From the NCBI GenBank assembly GCA_902544085.1, contig CACCAP010000006.1, positions 47,159-111,158 on the forward strand: a DNA stretch of 64,000 nt, in the 5' to 3' direction. Shown here in pieces: positions 45,504-53,770 of this stretch (positions are counted from its first letter, which is position 1; the number at the start of each line of letters is the position of its first letter). This DNA comes from an uncultured Bacteroidota bacterium (GTDB taxonomy: Bacteria > Bacteroidota > Bacteroidia > Flavobacteriales > Flavobacteriaceae). A program made the translations under genes and the position numbers. The notes under the pieces are model-generated. The model did not search any database. It was not told the DNA's origin and was given only the letters and a program-made list of their open reading frames with translations.

Positions 45504-46505
45504 ATGGGATATCTTCTAACGCCAATTATACTGCTTACTCTGTTAGCGCTGATCTTTGGAACCTTTTTTATTGTTAAACAACAATCAGCGGCGGTTGTTG
45601 AAAGATTTGGAAAGTTTCTAAGCGTTCGTCACTCTGGACTTCAAATTAAAATTCCGCTTGTTGATAATGTCACCGGAAGACTAAGTTTAAGAATCCAACA
45701 ACTCGACGTTGTTGTAGAAACCAAAACAAAAGACGACGTTTTTGTAAAGATCAAAGTGTCTGTACAATACAAAGTCATAAAAGACAAGGTATACGATGCT
45801 TTTTATAAGCTTGATTTTCCTCAAGACCAAATAACCTCTTATGTCTTTGACGTTGTTAGGGCAGAAGTGCCTAAAATGATATTGGATGATGTTTTTGAAA
45901 AGAAAGATGACGTAGCAGTAGCTGTTAAAACTGAGTTAAATGACGCAATGTTGAATTATGGTTTTGACATAATTAAGACTCTTGTTACTGACATTGATCC
46001 AGACGCTCAGGTTAAAGACTCTATGAACAGAATTAATGCTTCTGAAAGAGAAAAGGTTGCTGCACAGTTTGAAGGTGATGCTCAAAGAATTTTGATTGTT
46101 GAAAGGGCAAAGGCAGAAGCAGAGAGTAAAAGGCTTCAGGGTCAAGGTATTGCAGACCAAAGAAGAGAAATAGCACGCGGTCTAGAAGACTCTGTAAAAG
46201 TGTTAAACGGAGTGGATATAAACTCGCAAGAAGCGTCTGCCCTGATTGTTGTTACACAGCACTATGACACACTACAGTCAGTAGGGTCTGCAAGCAATAG
46301 CAACCTTATATTAATGCCCAACTCTCCTCAAGCTGGATCCGAAATGTTGAACAACATGGTCGCCTCATTTACTGCCAGCAACCAGATTGGAGAGGAAATG
46401 AAAAAAGCAAAAAAAGCCAAAGACACTTTGGGTGTTGGCATGAAGCCAAAAACCCCAGAAGTTAGAAAAGACGAACCGCCAATGGATTCTTCTACGGCCG
46501 AATAA
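45504..46505 (+). CDS. SPFH domain protein (stomatin/prohibitin family)
   Basis: 333 residues. One N-terminal membrane helix (ILLTLLALIFGTFFIV) precedes the SPFH/band 7 domain (QQSAAVVERFGKFLSVRHSGLQIKIPLVD), then a long helical region (ASEREKVAAQFEGDAQRILIVERAKAEAESKRLQGQG) and a Pro-rich disordered tail. Such proteins form membrane-microdomain scaffolds like QmcA. No NfeD-type partner is adjacent. It converges with glnS (17-nt gap). Confidence 0.93.
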   Translation: MGYLLTPIILLTLLALIFGTFFIVKQQSAAVVERFGKFLSVRHSGLQIKIPLVDNVTGRLSLRIQQLDVVVETKTKDDVFVKIKVSVQYKVIKDKVYDAFYKLDFPQDQITSYVFDVVRAEVPKMILDDVFEKKDDVAVAVKTELNDAMLNYGFDIIKTLVTDIDPDAQVKDSMNRINASEREKVAAQFEGDAQRILIVERAKAEAESKRLQGQGIADQRREIARGLEDSVKVLNGVDINSQEASALIVVTQHYDTLQSVGSASNSNLILMPNSPQAGSEMLNNMVASFTASNQIGEEMKKAKKAKDTLGVGMKPKTPEVRKDEPPMDSSTAE

Positions 46506-46522
46506 GTCTTAAAGTGGCTTTT

Positions 46523-48193
46523 TTATTTAGCTTGCTTTTTCCAGTTATCTCTAAGTGAGACTGTTTTGTTGAAAATCATGTTTTGCGATGGCGATGCTTT
46601 ATCCATGATATAGTACCCTTTTCTTTGGAACTGAAATGAGTCTCCTGTTTTGGCCTTGGACATTTCAAGCTCCGCGCGCGCAGTTGAAACGGACATTGAG
46701 TTGGGGTTGAGTATCTTATAAAACTCCTCCGGCGGAAACTGTCCTGGCGATGGATGCTCAAAAAGACGGTCGTACTCCCGAATCGTAATGTGAATGTTTT
46801 TTGTGGAAGAAACCCAGTGTAGGGTTCCTTTTACTTTTCTTTTACTTTCCTCAGAGCCAGAGCCACTTTTGCTTTTGGGGTCATAAGTGCACTCCACCTC
46901 ATCAACAAAACCCTCTTTGTTATAGATCACTTTGTTTGCTTTGATGATGTAAGCGCCTTTAAGCCTGACTTCATTTCCAGGTGAAAGTCTAAAAAACTTC
47001 TTAGGTGGGTTGTCGCTAAAATCTTCTCTTTCAATTAAAACCGTTTTTGTAAAAACCATCTCTCTGTTGCCTGCTGATGGATCCTCAGGGTTGTTTTCTA
47101 CAATAAGCATTTCTTCGTGACCTTCTTCGAGATTTGTAATGGTTATTTTAATAGGGTTCTGTACAACCATCATTCTGTTACACTTTTTATTTAGATCTTC
47201 TCTAACACAAAACTCCAAAAGAGACATTTCTATAACATTTTCTCTTTTGGCAACACCGGCAGCCCTTACAAAACTCTTTAAGGATTCTGGAGTATAACCC
47301 CTTCTCCTTAAGCCTGAAATGGTTGGCATTCTTGGGTCATCCCATCCATCAACAATATTATTCTCAACCAAATACAAAAGCTTTCTTTTCGAGGTTATTG
47401 TGTGGCTTAAATTAAGACGGGCAAATTCTCTTTGTTTGGGCCTTATTTTGTCTTTATCCACCACCTGATCTAAGAACCAATCATAAAGTTCTCTGTGGGG
47501 TTTAAATTCTAGCGTACAAAGCGAGTGAGAAATTTGTTCTATGTAATCTGACTCACCATGTGTCCAGTCATACATTGGAAAAACAACCCAATCGCTTTTT
47601 GTTCTTGGGTGAGATGCATTTAATACCCTATATATTACGGGGTCTCTCATGAGCATGTTTGGGGAAGACATGTCAATCTTAGCTCGCAAAACATGCTGTC
47701 CGGGCTCTGCTTTTCCTTCTTTCATTTGCTTAAAAAGCATGGTATTTTCTTCAGCAGTACGGTTTCTAAAAGGACTATTTTTTCCAGGCTCTTTAGGTGT
47801 TCCTTTTTGGTTCGCAATTTCTTCAGATGTTTGAGAATCCACATATGCTTTATCCTCATTAATTAATTTTAGCGACCAATCGTACAGCTGTTGAAAATAA
47901 TCAGACGCATAACGCTCTTCATCCCAACTGTAACCAAGCCAGTTTACATCTGACTTTATAGCGTCAATATATTTTTGATCTTCATTTTCGGGATTGGTAT
48001 CATCAAACCTGAGGTTTATTTTAGCGCTGTACTTTTTTGCTAATTCAAAGTTTAAAACAATTGCCTTGACGTGTCCCACATGAAGAAAACCGTTTGGTTC
48101 AGGTGGAAACCTAAAACACAGCTTGTCAGGATCGAGGCCGTTTTGCAAATCTTGATCAATAATTATTTCGATAAAGTTTCTTGAATCATTCAC
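46523..48193 (-). CDS. glnS: Glutaminyl-tRNA synthetase
   Basis: 556 residues. FPPEPNGFLHVGHVKAIVLNF contains the HIGH motif, TITSKRKLLYLVE occupies the KMSKS region, and the C-terminal anticodon-binding barrels are present. GlnRS replaces the amidotransferase route for Gln-tRNA. The start is GTG at 48193, 5 nt after a TAACTTTG -7 box; no in-frame ATG lies upstream. Confidence 0.96.
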   Translation of the reverse strand: MNDSRNFIEIIIDQDLQNGLDPDKLCFRFPPEPNGFLHVGHVKAIVLNFELAKKYSAKINLRFDDTNPENEDQKYIDAIKSDVNWLGYSWDEERYASDYFQQLYDWSLKLINEDKAYVDSQTSEEIANQKGTPKEPGKNSPFRNRTAEENTMLFKQMKEGKAEPGQHVLRAKIDMSSPNMLMRDPVIYRVLNASHPRTKSDWVVFPMYDWTHGESDYIEQISHSLCTLEFKPHRELYDWFLDQVVDKDKIRPKQREFARLNLSHTITSKRKLLYLVENNIVDGWDDPRMPTISGLRRRGYTPESLKSFVRAAGVAKRENVIEMSLLEFCVREDLNKKCNRMMVVQNPIKITITNLEEGHEEMLIVENNPEDPSAGNREMVFTKTVLIEREDFSDNPPKKFFRLSPGNEVRLKGAYIIKANKVIYNKEGFVDEVECTYDPKSKSGSGSEESKRKVKGTLHWVSSTKNIHITIREYDRLFEHPSPGQFPPEEFYKILNPNSMSVSTARAELEMSKAKTGDSFQFQRKGYYIMDKASPSQNMIFNKTVSLRDNWKKQAK

Positions 48194-48198
48194 CGAAT

Positions 48199-48206
48199 CA
48201 AAGTTA
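48199..48206 (-). promoter_or_regulatory. -7 promoter box TAACTTTG for glnS
   Basis: Minus-strand TAACTTTG is a full match to TAnnTTTG and ends 5 nt before the GTG start, predicting a leaderless or near-leaderless glnS transcript. Confidence 0.55.
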
Positions 48207-48235
48207 ATTAATTTATAAATGAGGAATTCATTTTA

Positions 48236-48243
48236 TATTTTTG
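48236..48243 (+). promoter_or_regulatory. -7 promoter box TATTTTTG for folB
   Basis: TATTTTTG matches TAnnTTTG and ends 4 nt before the folB GTG. It is divergent to the glnS box within the same 54-nt spacer. Confidence 0.55.
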
Positions 48244-48247
48244 AAAA

Positions 48248-48604
48248 GTGAAGGTTCATGTAAAGAACATAAAAACGTATTCTTACCACGGGTGTCTTGA
48301 TGAGGAAGGGGTTATTGGCTCGGACTATCGTGTTGATGTTGAGGTTGATGTAAAAAACAAGCTCGCCCAACAAACTGATGATCTTTCTCAAACTGTTGAT
48401 TATTCTGCGGTGACAAAAATAGTAGTTGAAGAGATGGGCATTAGGTCTAAACTAATAGAAACCGTATCTGCAAGAATCATAAGGAGGATTCACAATGAGT
48501 GTGAGCATGTTTATTCGGTAGTTGTAGCGGTTACAAAAATAAACCCACCAATTGACGGAGATGTTGAAACGGTATGTGTGGTATTGAGTTCGTCAGATAT
48601 TTAA
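48248..48604 (+). CDS. folB: Dihydroneopterin aldolase
   Basis: 118 residues starting with GTG at 48248; no earlier ATG is available. The KNIKTYSYHGCLDEEGVIGSDYRVDVEV start and the later DYSAVTKIVVEEM are the conserved catalytic and octamer regions of FolB. It cleaves dihydroneopterin to hydroxymethyl-dihydropterin in folate synthesis. The tRNA-Cys gene follows on the same strand 25 nt later. Confidence 0.93.
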   Translation: MKVHVKNIKTYSYHGCLDEEGVIGSDYRVDVEVDVKNKLAQQTDDLSQTVDYSAVTKIVVEEMGIRSKLIETVSARIIRRIHNECEHVYSVVVAVTKINPPIDGDVETVCVVLSSSDI

Positions 48605-48629
48605 AAATTGTTACTTTTGAAGCCCTAAA

Positions 48630-48700
48630 GGCACTGTGGCCGAGTGGCTAGGCAGAGCTCTGCAAAAGCTTGTACAGCGGTTCGAATCCGCTCGGTGCCT
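48630..48700 (+). tRNA. tRNA-Cys (GCA anticodon)
   Basis: A 71-nt cloverleaf: acceptor GGCACTG with CGGTGCC and discriminator U at 48700; D-arm GCCGAGTGGCTAGGC; anticodon stem GAGCT with AGCTT around loop CTGCAAA, anticodon GCA; T-arm AGCGG TTCGAAT CCGCT. The 3' CCA is not encoded. Its last base is shared with the stop codon of the convergent LysE gene. Confidence 0.97.
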
Positions 48701-49344
48701 CAAATTATCTCCACTAAAGACGAGCTTGATCCGTCGATCACCAAGTATATTCCACAAATAAAAACAAAGACATTAAGAGCTTGCTTCATTCTGTAGAGAA
48801 TAGAGTCTGTTAGTTTGCTTTTAAGCTTACTAGCAAAATAATACTTACAAAGATTAACAGCGACATAGGTTGAAACTGTTGCTAAAAAAAACAACCATAT
48901 TTTTGTTGTGTCCATCTCAAACTTTGGTCCGATTACAAAAAGAACGCCTGTCCAAAAAAACAACACAGCCACATTGATAATGTTTAAAAAATAGCCTTTA
49001 ATTGCAAGTGAAAAAAGGTTGGGGATTTCAATTATCTTCACCTTGCCTTTTTGTTGTTTTTTTCTTTTTTGATATGTTTTAAAGAAAGACAGCGCTCCAT
49101 AAGAGGCCAACAAAACCCCTCCAAGCACAAAGAGGGCTGGTTGATTTTCTTCAGTGATAATCTTGCTTGCTCCAAAATAAGCAATTGAAAAAAACGTTAT
49201 GTCAGAAAAAACAACACCAACGTCTAATAAAAAAGCTTGTTTGATTCCTTTTGAAATACTTGTTTCAAGTAAAATAAAAAACAATGGGCCAAATGAGAAA
49301 GAAAGAAGAATTCCTAATGGAATAGCAGGTAAGAAATCTAGCAT
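48700..49344 (-). CDS. LysE family transporter
   Basis: 214 residues with six hydrophobic segments. LPAIPLGILLSFSFGPLFFILLETSISKGIKQAFLLDVGVVFSD (read in parts) is the LysE/RhtB N-terminal pattern. Exporters of this family carry amino acids such as lysine or homoserine lactone; the substrate is unknown here. The stop codon reaches one base into the tRNA-Cys gene, and the ATG is 17 nt after the rnr stop. Confidence 0.88.
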   Translation of the reverse strand: MLDFLPAIPLGILLSFSFGPLFFILLETSISKGIKQAFLLDVGVVFSDITFFSIAYFGASKIITEENQPALFVLGGVLLASYGALSFFKTYQKRKKQQKGKVKIIEIPNLFSLAIKGYFLNIINVAVLFFWTGVLFVIGPKFEMDTTKIWLFFLATVSTYVAVNLCKYYFASKLKSKLTDSILYRMKQALNVFVFICGIYLVIDGSSSSLVEII

Positions 49345-49361
49345 TCGCTAAAAATAATATT

Positions 49362-51461
49362 TTATTGTGACTTGCTTAAAATCTTAAAGTCAATGTGTTT
49401 TTTTTCAAAGTCTGTTTTTTGGACCCTTATAAAAACTTTATCTCCTAGACAGTACTCTTCTTTGGTGTTTTGACCTATTAGTGTGTTTGTTTTAAAATCA
49501 TAAACAAAATAATCATCTGGAATGTCTTTCATTCTAACAAACCCTTCACACTTATTGGATATAATCTCTACAAAAACTCCTCTTTCGTTTATGCCCGAAA
49601 CAACCCCGGTAAACTTTTCATTTATCCGTTCTGACATGTATTTAACTTGCATTAATTTGATAGAGGCTCTTTCAGCTTTGGTGGCCAACTCTTCTCTTTG
49701 GCTACAATGGAGGCATTTTTCTTCAATATCTTTGTCATGGAACTTTTCCTTTTTTAAAATCGAAAAAAGTATTCTGTGAACCATTAAGTCTGGGTATCTC
49801 CTTATTGGCGATGTAAAATGAGAATAGTTTTCAAACTTTAATCCAAAATGACCTATGTTATGAGAGCTATATTTTGCTTTACTCATTGCTCGTATCACCA
49901 TCATATCTATAACGTTTTTTTCTGGCTTGCCCTCACATGATTTTAATAGGCTGTTGATTTCTTTGTTTATATTCTTGGCGTTAACCAGCCTATTGTTATA
50001 TCCTAGGTTTTTAATAAATCTTTCAATTTCTACAAGTTTTTTTTCATCCGGCAAATCATGAACACGGTAAACGCCTGTTCGTGTATGTTCTTTTATTTTT
50101 GTGGCAACAGCTTTATTAGCCAACAACATAAATTCTTCGATTAAAAAATTTGCTTCTTTTTGTTTTTTTATTTTGTATCCAATGGGGTTTCCTTTTTTAT
50201 CAACATTAAACCTTATTTCTTCTTTATTAAAAAAAATAGACCCTTTTTCTTCTCTTTCTTTTTTCAATGATTTGGATATGGAATAAAGTTGTTTTATTGA
50301 GTCGAAAAGGCTTTGATTTACTTTTTTTTCTTTTCCTATAATGGTTTTTTCTGCGGGTATGGTTTTTTCTTTACTTTCTATTATGTGTTGAGCTTCTTCG
50401 TAGGAAAACCTTTCGTCTGATACAATAAGAGATTTGCAAAACCTTATGTTTGAAATTTTATAGTTCTTGCTGAAAATAAAAAAAACAGAAAAAACATTCT
50501 TTTTCTCTCTAGGGTTTAACGAACATAAATCGTTAGATAGTTTTTCTGGCAACATAGGAACAACCCTGTCGGCTAAATAAACGCTTGTTGCTCTATAAAA
50601 AGCTTCTTTATCTAATTCCGTTTTTGTTTTTACATAATGAGATACATCTGCTATATGGACACCCACTTCCATACTTGAATCTTCTAGTTTTTTAAAAGAT
50701 AGTGCATCATCGAAATCTTTTGCGTCTTCTGGATCAATTGTAAATGTTAGTTTGCTTGTTTGATCTTCCCTATACTTTTCTATGTCTAATTCTTTTTTTA
50801 TACTGTTTGTTTCTTGTTCAACCTTGTCTGAAAAAACATATGGTAGAGAAAACTCTTCTAAAATTGCATGCGTTTGTGCTTCGCTATCTGATGATTTACC
50901 AATAACTTTTAAAACCTCTCCCTCCGGATCTTCATACTTCCAATCTTTTAGTCTTACAACAACCAGGTCTTCTTTTTTTGCCTTTCTATCCTCTATTGTA
51001 AATCTCACATTTTGTTTTCTTATAAAAACGCTTTTTATGTTTTTATTAATTTCAACCTCTCCAACAAACTTTTGATCTACTCTTTTTTTTATTGATAAGA
51101 TATTCACCTTGCCTTTTTTGTTAATTGAATAGTAAACAGTATCATTTTCAAAAAAACCTGCACTTTCTTTTCTACTAATCTCAAGCTCTGCAGATGATTG
51201 TAAGTCAATTAATTTACCTTTTCTTTTTCCTATAATACCAACTAAAAAAACTGAGCTTTTGTTAAAGCTATATTTATCGTGTTCGCTTATGTTGATGCAT
51301 TTTTTAAGAAAAAGATTTCTCAATAAATCTTTGATATAAATTGAGTCAATCATAACATTTAAAAAAAACTTAATTTGTTTTATGTTATATGTTTTTTTCT
51401 TGTTTTCAAAGAAAAGGCTTGCAGCTTTTTTTTCTAAAATATTAAGATCTATTTTGTTCAT
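49362..51461 (-). CDS. rnr: Ribonuclease R
   Basis: 699 residues. Cold-shock-like domains precede the RNB catalytic core with TIDPEDAKDFDDALSF (metal-binding Asp cluster) and YSHFTSPIRRYPDLMVHR; an S1 domain (FTGVVSGINERGVFVEI) closes the protein. A 3'-5' exoribonuclease that degrades structured RNA and works in rRNA and tmRNA-linked turnover. The ATG at 51461 faces the AT-rich intergenic region. Confidence 0.96.
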   Translation of the reverse strand: MNKIDLNILEKKAASLFFENKKKTYNIKQIKFFLNVMIDSIYIKDLLRNLFLKKCINISEHDKYSFNKSSVFLVGIIGKRKGKLIDLQSSAELEISRKESAGFFENDTVYYSINKKGKVNILSIKKRVDQKFVGEVEINKNIKSVFIRKQNVRFTIEDRKAKKEDLVVVRLKDWKYEDPEGEVLKVIGKSSDSEAQTHAILEEFSLPYVFSDKVEQETNSIKKELDIEKYREDQTSKLTFTIDPEDAKDFDDALSFKKLEDSSMEVGVHIADVSHYVKTKTELDKEAFYRATSVYLADRVVPMLPEKLSNDLCSLNPREKKNVFSVFFIFSKNYKISNIRFCKSLIVSDERFSYEEAQHIIESKEKTIPAEKTIIGKEKKVNQSLFDSIKQLYSISKSLKKEREEKGSIFFNKEEIRFNVDKKGNPIGYKIKKQKEANFLIEEFMLLANKAVATKIKEHTRTGVYRVHDLPDEKKLVEIERFIKNLGYNNRLVNAKNINKEINSLLKSCEGKPEKNVIDMMVIRAMSKAKYSSHNIGHFGLKFENYSHFTSPIRRYPDLMVHRILFSILKKEKFHDKDIEEKCLHCSQREELATKAERASIKLMQVKYMSERINEKFTGVVSGINERGVFVEIISNKCEGFVRMKDIPDDYFVYDFKTNTLIGQNTKEEYCLGDKVFIRVQKTDFEKKHIDFKILSKSQ

Positions 51462-51826
51462 TAAGAGATTATAAAATTATGTCTTAATTGATGAACTTTT
51501 ATAAAAATCAACAATTCTTATCAATCATTAATATTATAATAATAATTTAGAAATACTTATAATAATGATTGTTTGTTAATATGTATCATAAAAATAACAG
51601 TATATAAGTTTGATACAGTTATCAATAGATTTTTAACAAAACAGTTAATACAAAAAACACTTATTTACAATAAGTTAGATAAGATATTAAAAGAATACCA
51701 AAACAATTAAGGTTGATAAATTAAAAAAAATATTATGTCAATAATTAGATTAAATTTGTTTAAAAAGTATGATAAAAAAGGAGTTTTCAAAAACAATCAA
51801 ACTTATAAACAATTACTAAAAGGCTT
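51462..51826. other. AT-rich gene-free region, candidate replication origin
   Basis: 365 bp without a credible gene, far richer in A/T than its surroundings. It contains three matches to the loose DnaA pattern TTATNNACA: TTATTTACA at 51661-51669, its reverse complement form TGTCAATAA at 51736-51744, and TTATAAACA at 51803-51811. Related TTATCAATA (51619-51627) and TTATCAATC (51519-51527) are also present. parS sites 9-11 kb away support an origin nearby. dnaA itself is not in the window, and a simple promoter region between rnr and rpiB is the alternative. Confidence 0.4.
51751..51758 (+). promoter_or_regulatory. -7 promoter box TAAATTTG for rpiB
   Basis: TAAATTTG lies 68 nt before the rpiB ATG within a 17-bp block (51743-51759) identical to the one ahead of the DUF6341 gene. 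No clear -33 element is visible. Confidence 0.45.
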
Positions 51827-52264
51827 ATGAACATATTATTAGCAAATGATCACGCGGGAACATCTTTAAAAAATGAAATAAAAAAGGTTTTAGAAAATAA
51901 AGGTTATAGCGTGGTAAACTTAGGATGCGACACAGAAGAAAGCGTGGATTATCCGGATTTTGCACACCCTTTGGCTGAGAAAATATCTAATAACGAAAAC
52001 TTAAAAGGGATAATAATATGTGGAAGCGGAATAGGTGTTAGCATGTCTGCAAACAAACACAAAGGTGTAAGATCAGCTTTGTGTTGGAACAAAGAAACGG
52101 CTAAACTATCTAGATCGCACAACAACGCAAATGTTTTAGCATTACCAGCTAGGTTTTTGGAAAAAAAAGAAGCAATTGAAATTGTAGAAATATTTCTTAA
52201 CACTGATTTTGAAGGAGGAAGACACGAAAGAAGAGTTGATAAAATAAATAAAAAAAACTCTTAA
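51827..52264 (+). CDS. rpiB: Ribose-5-phosphate isomerase B
   Basis: 145 residues. LANDHAGTSLKNEI, VDYPDFAHPLAEKI and the phosphate-binding IICGSGIGVSMSANKHKGVRSALCW are the RpiB/LacAB signatures, including the catalytic Cys in CGSG. It interconverts ribose- and ribulose-5-phosphate. One base separates its stop from the GNAT gene. Confidence 0.95.
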   Translation: MNILLANDHAGTSLKNEIKKVLENKGYSVVNLGCDTEESVDYPDFAHPLAEKISNNENLKGIIICGSGIGVSMSANKHKGVRSALCWNKETAKLSRSHNNANVLALPARFLEKKEAIEIVEIFLNTDFEGGRHERRVDKINKKNS

Positions 52265-52265
52265 A

Positions 52266-52709
52266 ATGCAAACACTTATAAAAAAATGGGATGACCTATC
52301 TATAGATGAGGTCCAAAGTATTTTTGGTTTAAGGTCTGAAGTTTTTATTGTTGAACAGGAATGTCCTTTTCAGGATGTTGATGGAAGAGACCCTGAAGCA
52401 GACCATCTTTTATTATATGAAAACAATATTCTTTGTGGATATACTAGAATTTTTCCTAAAAATACATATTTCAAAGAAGCTTCTTTCGGCAGAACAGTTG
52501 TTAAAAAAAAATTTAGAGGCAAAGGTTATGGTCACGTGTTGGTTAAAGAGTCTATAAAACATTTAAAAAATAAAAAAGAAGACACTATTAAAATCTCCGC
52601 ACAGTCTTATTTGAAACAACTTTATTCAGCACATGGTTTTATTCCAAAAGGGGATGAGTATCTTGAAGACAACATCCCACATACTGCAATGTTTTTAACC
52701 ATTTCTTAA
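52266..52709 (+). CDS. GNAT family acetyltransferase, ElaA-type
   Basis: 147 residues. LRSEVFIVEQECPFQDVDGRDPEADHLL is the ElaA subfamily signature and GRTVVKKKFRGKGYGHVLV contains the acetyl-CoA loop (RGKGYG). The substrate of ElaA proteins is not known. It is probably co-transcribed with rpiB (1-nt gap). Confidence 0.9.
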   Translation: MQTLIKKWDDLSIDEVQSIFGLRSEVFIVEQECPFQDVDGRDPEADHLLLYENNILCGYTRIFPKNTYFKEASFGRTVVKKKFRGKGYGHVLVKESIKHLKNKKEDTIKISAQSYLKQLYSAHGFIPKGDEYLEDNIPHTAMFLTIS

Positions 52710-52765
52710 AGAGAAAAAAAGAAATTTTATTTAAATTGTTTGTTTAATTTTTAAATAAATAAACC

Positions 52766-53485
52766 ATGAAAAATTTTATAAGTTTTATAATGATATTATG
52801 TTTTGCCTTTTCTTTTTCTCAAAGTAACAGGTTTTCTGCATACGCGGTAAAAGTCGCACCCGAGAACGAGGAAATGGTTGTCAAACTAATTGACGATTAT
52901 TTCTCAAATAATAAGTATGAGGGAGTAACCGTAAGTCTTTATGCAATAATGTTTACAGCAGCGGACCTTAACTTCACTCACGAGTTAATATTTAGCGGTG
53001 AAGCAGAAGCTATGGCAAAGCTCTATTCGCCAGAATTTGGAGATACTTCTTGGCAGTTGTTTGCATCTAAAATGAATTCGTTTGTTGAAGAAAACGTGTT
53101 TTCAGCAAACGGCTGGAGATTTTACCAGTCAAGCGACGATATTTATCCATTTCAAATGGTAACCGTTTTTAGCTCAGAAGATAATGCAGAGTTAAGAAAG
53201 TGGAGAATGATGGTAAGAGACATGAATGAAAAATACCCAAGAGACTATAGGTCTTTTGCTACAGGAGGTATTAGTGTGGGCGGCCCTGACAGCGATGCAA
53301 CAGCATGGAATGTTACAGGCTATAAAACATATGCAGACTATTTAGCCGGATGGAGCAACAATCAAGAATTTAGAGAAAAAAATCCAAAGTTTGCTAAAGA
53401 ACGAGACGAAAGGTCTAGCGAAATCGATTACTCTGGTTTTGAACAAGAAAAAAAATTTATGAGACTTCTAGTCAAACAGTGGTAA
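52766..53485 (+). CDS. Secreted protein of unknown function
   Basis: 239 residues with a signal peptide (MKNFISFIMILCFAFSFSQ). The mature part is a soluble alpha/beta protein rich in aromatic residues: SAYAVKVAPENEEMVVKLIDDYF and YKTYADYLAGWSNNQEF suggest a dimeric alpha-beta barrel (ABM-like) fold duplicated along the chain, but I do not recognise a named family. A strong terminator follows 17 nt after the stop, so it is a separate transcription unit or the end of the rpiB one. Confidence 0.75.
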   Translation: MKNFISFIMILCFAFSFSQSNRFSAYAVKVAPENEEMVVKLIDDYFSNNKYEGVTVSLYAIMFTAADLNFTHELIFSGEAEAMAKLYSPEFGDTSWQLFASKMNSFVEENVFSANGWRFYQSSDDIYPFQMVTVFSSEDNAELRKWRMMVRDMNEKYPRDYRSFATGGISVGGPDSDATAWNVTGYKTYADYLAGWSNNQEFREKNPKFAKERDERSSEIDYSGFEQEKKFMRLLVKQW

Positions 53486-53502
53486 ACAGCCACAAAACCC
53501 TT

Positions 53503-53529
53503 AAAAAGCCCCTAAATAAGGGGCTTTTT
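53503..53529. terminator. Bidirectional Rho-independent terminator
   Basis: An 11-bp perfect stem (AAAAAGCCCCT with AGGGGCTTTTT) around a 5-nt AAATA loop, with T-runs on the exit side on both strands. It can end the secreted-protein transcript (+) and the probable frameshifted small gene (-), whose stop is 5 nt away. Confidence 0.9.
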
Positions 53530-53534
53530 ATTTA

Positions 53535-53739
53535 TCACCACCGAACCTTTTTGTCAACTATTTCTACCTTAAATCTTTTGTCTTTCAAGCTTTTAGAAAT
53601 TTTTGACCAGCCAGATCTAACATATATTTTGAGTAGCGCATTCGTGAAAAATTATAGAGTTGGTCATTCCAAAACCAACAGGAACCCCAAGATCTTTAAA
53701 TTTTACACGAAAAGTAACCTCTCCATTAAACTTTGCCAT
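53535..53739 (-). pseudogene. Small basic protein gene with a probable single-base frameshift
   Basis: Minus-strand ATG at 53739 opens a frame MAKFNGEVTFRVKFKDLGVP that stops after 40 residues. Removing one T from a TTTTT run near 53650 joins it to a second frame (LLKIYVRSGWSKISKSLKD) ending at TGA 53535, giving a continuous 67-residue basic protein. The stop sits 5 nt before the bidirectional terminator, which supports a genuine transcription unit. It could be a recent pseudogene or a sequencing error. I do not recognise the family. A + strand frame over the same bases (53479-53760) looks like its shadow. Confidence 0.4.
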
Positions 53740-53770
53740 TTTATTACAGATTTAATTTAACATTAATTAA

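Noticed and set aside
46506..46522. Terminator between the SPFH gene and glnS
   Set aside because: A T-run is present, but the preceding stem would be only about 3 bp; not convincing.
53479..53760. Open frame of 93 codons on the + strand after the secreted protein
   Set aside because: It spans a strong terminator hairpin and mirrors the probable minus-strand small gene; its translation has no signal or domain features.
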